A DNA stretch of 64,000 bases from Gymnorhina tibicen (lineage: Eukaryota > Chordata > Aves > Passeriformes > Artamidae): contig VXAZ01008129.1 of the NCBI GenBank assembly GCA_013399875.1, positions 950,829-1,014,828 on the forward strand, read 5' to 3'. A program made the position numbers and the translations under genes. A model generated the notes under the pieces. That model did not search any database. It worked only from the letters and a program-made list of their open reading frames with translations, and was not told the origin of the DNA. The first letter of the stretch is position 1. Each line of letters opens with the position of its first letter. Shown piece after piece: positions 14,101 through 24,907 of the stretch.

Positions 14101-17100
14101 TTTGTGGTGGTTGTTCAGGGGGTTTTATACAATACAGAAGCAAAAGGTTGTAAACGTGTGGGACTATAGTTTAAAATAATTCATAAAAGGGTAAAGCATC
14201 TGTGTGGAACAGCTATTGCAGAAATGATAAAAATTTTAAGGCCATGAAAGGAAACTTGTAAAATCTGGAAACTTGTAAACCTGTACATCACTGCCTAATT
14301 TCCGCATTAATTGCTGTAAATTAGGAAGGAATAGCACACAGTTTCGTCAATATCTTGTCTCGTAACAGATTAGGTGATTCTGTCTGACTGTGTAAGGAGG
14401 TACAGAGAGACCAAGCTGCAACCAGCATCTCAAATCATGAGGACTTGGGTACCTCACCCTTCCTGGATCACTGTGGTTCTTCTGAAGCTCCCAGCTATGG
14501 GGACAATCTGTCAGGGTAAAAGACACATGCTCTGATTCCTTACACAGTTCAGCGGCTGTAGCAGAACTGTTAAAACACAATTCAGAAAATCTTGCAGAAA
14601 AACATACATTTACTGGTGGTTTCCATTTAGAAAACACAGAGAAAAAAAATTAATCAGTCTCAATGTCCAAAACTGAGCCCAGGTACTACAGCCCATTAGT
14701 TTAATGACCTTTGCGACACATTGTTTGCAAGGCTTTCTCTGTGTTTCTAGAAAAATAGTTGTATAGCCACTAGGTCCTGTTTATGGGCGGGCAAGAAGCT
14801 CCAGCTAGCTTTGTCAGTCCCCTCATCAGCTTCATGGGCTCATTACAGCCACCAGCTGTTGAATATTAATATGCTTTTATCTCTGTCATCCTGGGTACAA
14901 ATACATTTCCTGCGCAGCCCCACTCCCTTTGTCTCCTCCATCATCATTACCAATATGGCAAAAACACAAAGGAGAGGAAAATGCTGAAAAAAACGCAGCG
15001 CTGAATAGCCCAAACCTTCTAGAACCGGGCAACCTTAACTTTCTCACCAGTCTTTTAGAAGCAGTGAAGAGAATTGCTAATTGGTCTTCTTGGGTATCTG
15101 CCAGAGAGACAGACTGCTTCAAAATGGTAACTTGCTGACCTTTTCATGGGTACAAGATTATTTATCTGGCTCTCATTAGGGAGACCTGTGGCATAGTCTG
15201 TTTAATAATGTAGTGATGGCTTTTCAAACCCATTTTCTTTCCAAAATTAGTTCTCATATGTAATCTGTGTCCTTTGGTTCATTTTTGGAGGGGTGTCGAT
15301 GTCCTGTGTTAAGCAATCTCAGTTTACAATACAAAGATTTAAATGTAACATTCCTTTCAGGTCAATTTTGATGGCATACAGCTGAATTGTTGGAGGGGAG
15401 GGGAAATGTAGGTCCCAAAACCATGTGTTTTGCCTGAAAAAGGAGCAGAGCCCAACTCCAAAGTCTTGCAGCTGCTTGTACCTGCCTGATGCTTCCTAAA
15501 CTCAAATCTGCATTTGCTGCAGGTGCAGCAAAGTCCACAGAATTACTGACCCCTTTCTTGGAGTAGACTCTTCAAGAAAAAGAAGTGATGCTCCACTCCT
15601 TCCTTTGGCATGGCAGGCTCATGGTTAAAGACCTTCCCCCAGGAGTGGGAGCTGCAGATATAAGAAGCCTGGGATACATGAATCAGAGGAGTGTCTCGCT
15701 GGAATCAGGCTCACACGCATCATAAAGTAACCGGTGTGATTAAGGGACACAAAGATAATGCTTCCTGAGTGGTGTTGTATTTATCTCTGCCTACCTTGAG
15801 TTTGCAATTTAGCAAATACCCGCAGTAAATTGATGAGGTAAACTGCATTCCCAGATTTGTCAGAAGAGCTCCCACAATTTGGCACAAAAAGGAGCAGATG
15901 TGTTGCTATATCTGGAGATAAGCGGCCAGAATCTTCCAGGAATTAGTTTCTGAATGATTTTTTTTTTCTCTCTGCTGATTGTAGTGCTCTGTTTTCTTAA
16001 GTGCTGACTCCAGTAAGCCTTTTCAGAAAGACAATTAATGCCTTGGAAAAGAGCCATCAGCCATCTGAAAAAAACAGGTTCTCACCAAGCTGTTTATGCA
16101 TGGCAAGGGGGGACTCAGTTATAACACAGATTAAAGAGGACACTTGTTTAAAGTGAGGCTACTAAGGATGTATACATTGTATGGTAAATATATTGACAAA
16201 GCTGTCCTGCAGGAAAGATATTCAGTAAATTGGATTATCTACATTCTAAAAAGATTATCCACTTAAAGGCCTCTGGAGATTTGCGGGTTGAATAAAAAGA
16301 GAGGGAAGATCTAGGCTGCAGTCTAGCTAAATATTTTTTCACTTCTTTTTCTGCATTTAATTAAAAGAACATCCTCTCCAGCTCCTAATCACCATTCTGT
16401 GCCTCTGTGCAATCAGTGCCTTGTGCCACCTGTAGATTTACTTCAATGTGTAATGATTTGTCAAAGATGCTTTCCTCTTCATCTCATGCTGCTCAGTTGA
16501 CACCAGTGAAAATTGAGCCCTGAACACTTCGGAATTACTGGAAAGATCAGAACTAACCCAAGGCATTGGGGCTGTTTTTTCTCACATGTATGGGGAAAGC
16601 CCTGATTACCAATGTGGAATTTTGATATGCTGGGAGTAAGATGCCCTTGGGAGCAGTGTTTGAATAGCATGTGTTAGAGTCCTGTCACCTTTCATTGCTG
16701 CACCGTGAGGACTGAGATTTTCTCGGGAAAGGACTGTAGAAAGGAAAGCTTCTTATGTCTTCTCTGTTCTGCAGTAGCCACGCACTGCTTGGCAGCAGTC
16801 TCCTCCTTCGTTTTCCTACTAAGGGAAATGTATGCCATAATTTGTGTTTAAAAGGGGCTTGTAAAAAAAAGATTGCGTGAATTTTTAGCATATGACTCAT
16901 TTAAAATTAAAGGCAGCTTTCAACTAAAACCCTGTATATCTCCAGTAATTTAGAGAGTGTATTTTAAAATATTGTAAGGGGGAGTTACAGGTTCTTCTCC
17001 TATTGCTTCTAATTTTTTTCAGCAAACTCCTCTTACAAAGTGTAAGTGCAGAAATATTTTAAGTAACAAGGGCCTTGTGTAATCCACCTGCTTCATTAAT

Positions 17101-18706
17101 CATGCTTTCTATTTAACTATCTGTAATAGTTTTTCAAAGTCATATTTGTGGAGCTTTCTTGGTCACATGTGACAGCTGTTATTTTTAAGTTAATATAGTG
17201 TCAGACCACTCTGACTCCTGAGACGAAACAGTCATGACATTTCAGCAACTTTCCCAAATTGGCTTCTTGAATATTCGCTAATACTGCTTTAATTTTTCCC
17301 TGCATATGAAGTATTGCTTTCTGTTATAAGATGAGACAGATCAAAGTTGGCTTTTCAGCATCTGAGGATACCCAGATACCATCTCAGGGAGCTCAGAGCA
17401 GTACTTATGCAAGTGAATGACTATTTTATGGACTTATGTGTCACCCTGAGTTCCCAAATGGAAGATTTGGTTGTCACATGGAGGCGTTCAGTTTCAGTTC
17501 AAATTATGAAACCTGAAAGACTGCAACTCTCCTGAAATAATCTAGGTTCATAAAAAAACATCATATGAACAATGTTACCTTTTTCCAGTCTCAACCAGTC
17601 CTTTGATCACAATTCAACTCTTCAGGAATGATTCTGTTAAAAAAAAAAAAGTCTCATCTAATAATGAAAGAATATTGTTCTGTCTAAGTGCCAGGATAAA
17701 AAATAACTTTCATATCCTATGTTCCTTAAGAAACCAATATTCTCAGTGAAAGGTTACCTTCTCTACCATCTCATATATTAAAAACACGAAGATACAATCT
17801 AACTTTCAAGAATTCAAATTTTCTCTTTGTTTGGTGGAGTAAACCTGAGACGACTTGGTGTCTGGGAAAAACTCCCAAATGCTCAGAGCCCAGTCCTGTC
17901 CAGCTCCTCCCTCCAGCTCTCAACCCTCCTTCCAGCCGTCAGCAGCCACCAGTCATCTCCTGCTGCACGGCAACATCACGTTTGTCCTGTCCTTGCTACT
18001 GCTCTGGGTAACAAAATTTGACGAAATTAGACGTGGTCCATCTCTGTGGATACCTGTGACCTCACTGGCTGGGAGCACAGGGTTGTCCTTCAGAGTCAGC
18101 AGTTCTGGGGTGGTGTTTCATGGACAGGAACCACAGTGCAGAGGTCAGTGATGGTCACTGCAGTGGGAGGGTGGAGGTATTTAAGAACAGAGGCTCAGGT
18201 CCAGTTCCAATTGTACAAACTGCTGAAATGTTCCCATGGTTTTGGCTCCTCACTATCAAAGGTGCTGGGGAGTAAAATGTCCTAATTCTCTCCTAATTTC
18301 ATCAATTAATTTCCCCTGGAATTAACGTATCCTCTATTAGACTAGAAGGTTAAAATTGTGGTGAGTCGATACTTTTGTCTAAAAACAGCTACTATGAAAA
18401 TAATTATCCCACATCAGCAGTTGATTTCTTAGAATATAGTTGGGAAATTAATATGGACAATTTCCTGAACTCATCAGGAGGGACTGTGTAATCACTCAAG
18501 GTAGGGTTTCTCCCTTTACCTCTGTGGGGCAGAATTCAGCTTGTACTTCGGACAAAAACCTTTTTAAATTACAATGTCAGCTTTTCTACTGGGAAACCCC
18601 ACTTTTGTGGCTAAACTCTGCTTTTGAGTTCAATGTTCTTTGTTAATTTGTTAATGCCTTCTTTCCCAGGGCAGAGCGAATAATCTTCGTCTTCTCTTCC
18701 CCTTAG
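11178..18706 (+). other. FSHR: FSHR intron 4 (about 7.5 kb)
   Basis: The longest complete intron in the window. It is GT-AG and phase 2. I see no repeats, RNA genes or coding exons that I can support. Confidence 0.85.
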
Positions 18707-18778
18707 GTTAATATCAAACACTGGCCTTCGGTTTTTACCTGCTGTCCACAAGGTTCACTCTTTCCAGAAAGTTTTGCT
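18707..18778 (+). CDS. FSHR: FSHR exon 5 (leucine-rich repeat)
   Basis: The exon is 72 bp, with a TTCCCCTTAG acceptor and a GTAAGT donor, phase 2. It encodes Leu-Ile-Ser-Asn-Thr-Gly-Leu, the strand-turn segment of an FSHR repeat, and closes Phe-Gln-Lys-Val-Leu-Leu. Its length equals that of mammalian FSHR exon 5. Confidence 0.95.
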
Positions 18779-20906
18779 GTAAGTTTGAACGTTTGCCTTT
18801 CACTTTTTGAAAGCTCCCTTTGAGTGTTCTTCTGCTCCAGCAAGACCTTTCAAGACATGATTCCCCTTGTGTTCATTTACTAGCTCTGCAGTGGCGTGTT
18901 GATTGTAATTTTGCAGTCACTGATGATAATGTGGCTCAGAAGGTCTCAGTTCTCTCCAGGTTTCCCTTCTACAAAGCATTGGAACTTGCACTTTACAGAC
19001 CGCTCTTTCTTTAACTGCACTGTGAGCACGTGTCTGGGTGGCCCAGGGGACAGATAACAGCCTTTGACTCCTCTTTCCCAAGCTGAAATCCAAACCAGGA
19101 TGGTGGCAGTGGAAATTTGTTGCCATCTGGTGACAATTTTCTGGCCTGCATGGGAAGAGTCACTGATCTCAGAGCTGTGTTCCATCAGAAGTGGCCACAT
19201 CACAGAGGAAAGAAGAAAAAAGACAAAAAAAACCCCAAACTCAGGGAATTATCTACCATAACTTTTTTTGTTCTCCCCGGCAGTAAAACTGTTCGGAGAA
19301 TGAAAATGTTTTTCTATGGAAAATTCCAGTGCCAATGAGGAAAAGATTTTGTGTGAAAACAGGCTGTTAATTTCCTAAAGCACTCCTTCTTCTGTAGAAA
19401 AATGCGTATCAGAAAAACTTGATTTCTTTTTCACTGAAAAATATTTTGATGTACATTTCTCAGTCAGTTCTTACTGAAAGCATTCTTTTGGACAAGATTT
19501 GTTGTTAATTCACACACAAAGTTCTGCATCTCCAGATCTTAGAAGATTTCAACCTGCAGTTATCCTTGTAATAGCCATTGATATAAATAAAAATACATAT
19601 AAAACATAGAGGGGGATACCCGAATATAGTATACACACATATAAGATAAGAAATCAATTTCAGGAATACATTTGACATATGTAATTCTCAGAACTTCACT
19701 TCATTGCTCCTCGAAACCATCAAGGAAATGCAACAGCTGTGGCACTACAGAGACTTTCACCTGTACACCCTTGTGTTTATCATCAGTCTTAACTAGACTG
19801 GAATTACTGTGCCCTGTACCAAGAAGAGGTTTTAATTTTTTAGGTGCAACTCCTCACTTCCCTGTAAGAATAAATAGACCTTGATACTGCTTGAGTCCCA
19901 AACTAGACCTCGGTTCAAACCTTGGTTCCTCTGAGGTCAATAAGAAAATTCCCCTGGGCTTCAGTTGTGCCAATATTTAAGTCCCAAAGACAGGTCTTGA
20001 TGTTTATAAAGGGCAGATCTTTAGCAGAGGGATACAGTTCACTTGCATGGGTGCCATGTTCCCTCCCTATTCCTGCCTCTGCTGACCTCAGTTTGCTGAA
20101 TGAAGCCTCTGTGTAAGTGTCACTCAGTGCAGAGTTGTGGCTGTATGGAGCTGTCAGCATGAGATAATTCTGGAACCACGCTTAATTTCAAGCTTTGCAG
20201 ATAATTAATTTTGTTCCGTGCTTTCCAACAGAAACAGCATGGAAACAGCCATATCCCCAGTCTAAATTATGAGTAACACTATTTCACTTCTTCGAGGACT
20301 ATTTTGAGCCAGCAGCAGAACGTTCCTTTTTTTTTTAATCAGTCACAACTGAGGAAAGACAGAAATTCCTACTTGTCCGTTCAACAAACTGCACTGACAG
20401 GGGTCCTGCATTTAAGTTCTTAAGCACATACAAAGCTTATAAGCAACCGTGTTGACATCAGCTGGGGAATGATTCATGGGCTGGTAGGTACCCTGCTGAA
20501 TCAGGCCAAAAAGGCTAATGGCTTTCTTCCTTCTGGTTGGGAGGCTGGGAGAAAGGGTGGCCACGCAGCCCCTCCAATTGCATTTTCTGGGGAGTATGTT
20601 TGCTGGAGGAGCTATTTCGTCCACCTCAGGGTTATAGACCTGAGCTTTTATGCATTTTAATGTCTTCAGCCTATTTGGGAGGAAAGTATGGGGGTGTTTG
20701 AAATATTTTGCTCCAGCCTTTTTTATCAGGAAGGTCTGTGCTCTGCAGGAGAAAAATGTCTTGGAAACTTAGGTTATTACCCACTGTCTATAGTACTTCC
20801 TCAGACTGAATATAAGGGAAAAATACTGTGTTTGACGCAGCATATTGTATTGAAAGGCTCACAGAAGTACAAAAAGGTGTAGTTTCTATTGTATTTTATT
20901 TTTCAG
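18779..20906 (+). other. FSHR: FSHR intron 5 (about 2.1 kb)
   Basis: GT-AG, phase 2. No embedded feature recognised; there is an AT-rich patch near 19.56-19.65 kb. Confidence 0.85.
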
Positions 20907-20984
20907 AGATATTCAAGACAATATCAATATACGTACAATTGAAAGAAATTCATTCATGGGCCTGAGTTCTGAAAGTGTGATTCT
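20907..20984 (+). CDS. FSHR: FSHR exon 6 (leucine-rich repeat)
   Basis: The exon is 78 bp, with a polypyrimidine TTTTTCAG acceptor and a GTGAGT donor, phase 2. It encodes Asp-Ile-Gln-Asp-Asn-Ile-Asn-Ile, then Thr-Ile-Glu-Arg-Asn-Ser-Phe, and ends Ser-Val-Ile-Leu. This is a highly conserved FSHR ectodomain segment. It is the longest of the single-repeat exons, as in mammals. Confidence 0.95.
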
Positions 20985-21819
20985 GTGAGTAGACATAGCA
21001 AATTCATTATTCTCCTTGTTAGCTCATTTCTTTTCCAGAACAGGGTCAAGGATACCAGGCGTTGGGCACTTTTTCATACACTTCCAAATTCAATTTGAGA
21101 TTTTACATTTCTCCTTGCCCCTGAGATCACTGTCTTCTGTTTCCCTGCCATGAAACAAATGAATGCTTTTGGGGTTTTTTTGTTGTGTTCTAGTCCTGCT
21201 CTTTATTTCAGAAGCACATCAGAGAGCAAATTTAGTAATTACTGATGCCAAGGTTAAACACCTACAGCTACAGTTCCCTGTGATACAAATTGTGTTCAAA
21301 AGGATGGCACGACTCATAAATATTTACAGTCAGACACATCACTCAGAGACATTTATTACTTGGGCAGAATGTATGTAGATGTTGTGGAAATGTGGTTTAT
21401 TTGTACACAGTGTTAATGCATTGGTACGGATGGGTTCACAACGCGTTTTGGAGCTGCGTGGTTAGATGACTCCACATTTGATTTGAACAGCCACGTATTT
21501 TAATGAACTAGCTGGCTTCTTTGATCCCTTCTCTCTGTATACCAAAACATACTGTTTGCTTGCTAACAAGCTGCCTTCCTTTCACTTAGCCAGTGGCCAG
21601 ACTGGAAAAAATTCCCACTGTGTTTGCGTGGTTTACCTGGCACACTGAGAGAGAAAAGCAAGGTTTGAATTGACTGACTGGGCTCACGTCGATTCTGGGG
21701 GGAGCAAGGTCAGACCATCAATAATGAAGAGAGGCCAGTAACAAGTCATTTAGCTTTATCTCTCCCTTTTCCCCATCAGTTATGCACAACCTCTCTCTAC
21801 TTCAAGTTCTGAAGTTTTA

Positions 21820-21841
21820 AACACACACACACATACACACA
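21820..21841. repeat. Short (CA)n microsatellite
   Basis: About eleven CA dinucleotides with a single interruption, about 0.25 kb upstream of the CR1 fragment in FSHR intron 6. Confidence 0.85.
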
Positions 21842-22095
21842 GGCTTTTCTCAAATACATATTCAAGTAATTATATCACAAGTGCACTGCTTTGTATTTTC
21901 TCCTGTGATGATAATATTTGCTGCTCAGGTAGGACTTTGCATTTGCAAAGCACTGCACAACAAATACTATATTTGTTTTCATAATGCCACCAAAGGGTGA
22001 GATAAATATCCCAGATTTTTGTCGTGTTTGACCCCTCTGTGGCATTTGAGCAGCATGAAGTTGGCTTCCCCTCTCTCCCCAAGATGTTCCATGCT

Positions 22096-22320
22096 TATAT
22101 CAGGAGGAAATTCTTTACTGTGAAGGGGTGAGGCAGTGGAACAGGTTGCCCCAAGGACTTGTGGATGCCCCATCCCTGGATGTGTTCAAGGCCAGGCTGA
22201 ATAGAGCTTTGGGCAAGCTGGTCTAGTGGAAGGTGTTCCTGTCCATGGCAGGGGGTTTGGAACCAGGTGATCTTTACAGCCCCTTCCAGCCTAAACCTTT
22301 GTACAATTCTGTGATATGAT
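22096..22320 (+). mobile_element. CR1 LINE 3' end fragment
   Basis: This shows the typical 3'-terminal CR1 sequence of birds: GAGGAAATTCTTTACTGTGA-like start, then GAACAGGTTGCCC, GGATGCCCCATCCCTGGA, CAAGGCCAGGCTG, TCTAGTGGAAGGTG, CCATGGCAGGGGGTTTGGAA, GATCTTTA and CCCTTCCAGCC. It ends in a short ATTCTGTGATATGAT tail. It is a 5'-truncated copy, as most CR1 insertions are, in the same orientation as FSHR. No reverse-transcriptase coding sequence remains. The low divergence from the remembered consensus suggests a moderately recent avian subfamily. The exact subfamily was not determined. Confidence 0.93.
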
Positions 22321-24653
22321 TATTGCCTGCATATTGAAGGATACCTCTCTGGGGGCTTCAGGCTGCTGTTTTGCTAGCAAAATTGTCCTGGTGGGAGGAT
22401 CATGTCCACTTCCATCTGCTTTGCCCTGCCTCCTGCAGCTCTCCATTGTCAAGGGCTTCCCGCACCCACCAGTGTGTGCAGGAGCAGCAAGAGCTGTGTG
22501 AGCAGACCTGGCCTCCACCACCCTGGTCAGAAAATGTCCTGGCTTTGCTCGAGTTCTCCCTAGAGCAGTTCAGGACAGAGGCCCTGCCCTTTGAGAGTCC
22601 CTGATTAGGCTTTCCTTGTGCTGTGGTGAACTTAGTTCACTTTAGACACAAATTTGCCATTTTTCTATACAAAACAAAAGTCACAGCAGCTCAACAGAAA
22701 GTTATGGTTATGGCAACATCATTTAGTGAAAGCAGGCATATCAAGGTGATTAAAATCACCCAGGACCGACTGAACCCCCACATTCTAGGGAGAAACCATT
22801 TTAATGGGCTCAGCTCTGGCAGGCTCGAAGCACATTTACGCCAGTAATTTGGATTGCATCTGATTTATGCTATGCATGGGATCAGCACAGGTGGGAACAC
22901 TTGGTAATGAAGAGCTAGAATTTATGGAAGAAATTCACCTTGCCTCCAGGTCTGCGTGCGACTTAGGCTCCAAGATAGATCTTTCCAGTCCTGAAATAGG
23001 GTGCAAATGGTACCTCAGGGGCAGTGACCTCTTGCACTGGGTGAATTTTAAAGTGTGTTTTAAAAATCTGCTCTGGCCATGAAATGATAAGGAAAAGCCC
23101 TCATGTCCAAGCTCTGGATCTCTGCCTGTACTGTCACCTTGCTAATGTAAGAGTTAGTGGAGCCAGTAAGGATGCTGGTTGAAGTGAGGGGAGAATTTGC
23201 CTCAACAGGAATTTATCTATGTGTACTATAATGAGGTCTTGCGATTTGAGTAATTTTTTTTGCTCTTTTTAACATTCAGATGCAATTAGCCAGGTGACAG
23301 GAGTGGATAGCCCACTCTGTGTGGCTACAGTGACTCTCTTTCACAACCTTAGTATCTCTTTGCATTAACATCATGTTCAGTGAGAGAATGCAGTAAGTGC
23401 TAATAGTGTGATTAAAAACATATCTATCAGCCTGGCAGCTACAAATTTATAAGATCAATGTAATATAATAAATGTTTCAAATGCTGTAAGCAGGGACCTG
23501 TCTCTCCTCCATGCCCGCTCACTCATGTCTAATAGTGCTGGCAAGTGAAGGGGACGGTGACAGTTCTCCTGATCCAGCCTGACAGACATTATAGACACAG
23601 AGCTATGTGCATCTGCCTGTCATGGTCAAAAGAGCAATCCTTTCAGCCAGACCCATGACTGATTTCCCGTGCTGACCTTAGCTCACCTCCTCAGACCTCA
23701 GATAAGTGGGTCACTTGCATGCTCAGCTTTCAAAGGGAATTAGAAAAGAGTCCAGGTTTGCTGACAGTTTAATTAAATCAGGCCATTTTTGCCATCAGTC
23801 AGACCTGTCACTGCCTGTTGGAGAGGGCGTGAGCTGCAAAGTGACGTTTGAGGCGAGATGAAAGATTGCACCGTAAAGATGATAAATATAACTGACCTAA
23901 ATGTAAATTTTTAGGACCGCAAAGGGACAGAGGGAAGGACGTTAAACATTAATTAGGTAATGCACCAGAGTAAAAGCTTGGCAGAGAGCCCCAGGAGCTT
24001 CAATTGCCAGGTTCAGTACCTGTGTCTCCTCCTGGTGAAAGGAGCCTGGGGAGGTAGGGCTGGGCAGCAGAGCGGACAGGGAGTGTAATTTGTCAAGGCA
24101 GCAGCGCAGGAAGAATCACCTGCTTTCTGGGCAGTTTGGCTGCCCCCTCCTGCCCTCCTGCCTGGCTCAGTGACCGTCAGCCTCCCTCCTCCACCTGCCT
24201 GTCTGCAGATGCGAGCCCATGGCACACAGTAGGCTTTTTTCTCTGATAACTGGCGAAGATGAAGCCGTGGCCCAGCGTTTCAAAAGCATCTTGCTGAGAG
24301 TAAAACTGAGTGGCACTGACAGCACCAACAGGAAAGACCCTGTTCTCCTTGGCTCCTCTGCTGCCTTCCCAGTGGAGCCATGAGTAACACCAGCACCTTC
24401 ACCAGCTCTGCCCTTCAGGAACTTACTCCAGCTGCCATCTCTGATGGTAGCACTCATCCACTCTATTCATGTCCGCCCTCTCCAAAGCCTTCCTCCAACT
24501 GTTTGCATCTTACAGGCTAGGATTTGTAGAAATTTCACCATTTCAATGCTCATTTAACAATTTTGTTTGAGATTCCCTGTTTTGAATTGCATACATTTCA
24601 GTCATGAAGCATAAATAAGAACACAACTCCTTTTTCCTTTTTCTCTATTGCAG

Positions 24654-24722
24654 ATGGCTGAATAAAAATGGAATTCAGGACATTGAGAATCATGCATTTA
24701 ATGGAACATACCTGGATGAGCT
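24654..24722 (+). CDS. FSHR: FSHR exon 7 (leucine-rich repeat)
   Basis: The exon is 69 bp, with a CTCTATTGCAG acceptor and a GTAACT donor, phase 2. It encodes Trp-Leu-Asn-Lys-Asn-Gly-Ile and then Ala-Phe-Asn-Gly-Thr, followed by Leu-Asp-Glu-Leu. The Asn-Gly-Thr sequon matches the conserved N-glycosylation site at about residue 191 of human FSHR. Only 110 bp separate it from the next exon. Confidence 0.95.
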
Positions 24723-24832
24723 GTAACTATTTCTGTTGTTTGTAATTCTGAAAAATGAAGATAGTAACTTCTGCAAGATTTTATTTTTTTTTTAATCTCA
24801 GATTGTTTCAGCTTAAATGTTATGTTTTTCAG
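24723..24832 (+). other. FSHR: FSHR intron 7 (110 bp)
   Basis: Very short GT-AG phase-2 intron with a T-rich tract and a TTTTTCAG acceptor, close to the minimum usual for vertebrate introns. Confidence 0.92.
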
Positions 24833-24907
24833 AAATCTAAGTGATAATCACAACCTAGAAAAATTACCAAATGAGGTCTTCCAGGGAGCCAATGGACCCG
24901 CTGTTTT
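24833..24907 (+). CDS. FSHR: FSHR exon 8 (leucine-rich repeat)
   Basis: The exon is 75 bp, with a TTTTTCAG acceptor and a GTAAGT donor, phase 2. It encodes Asn-Leu-Ser-Asp-Asn and then Leu-Pro-Asn-Glu-Val-Phe-Gln-Gly-Ala, matching FSHR. The Asn-Leu-Ser sequon corresponds to the second conserved ectodomain glycosylation site, at about residue 199 of human FSHR. Confidence 0.95.

Larger units (their letters stand above)
20985..24653 (+). other. FSHR: FSHR intron 6 (about 3.7 kb)
   Basis: GT-AG, phase 2. It contains a (CA)n tract near 21.82 kb and a CR1 3' end near 22.1-22.3 kb, both listed separately. Confidence 0.85.
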
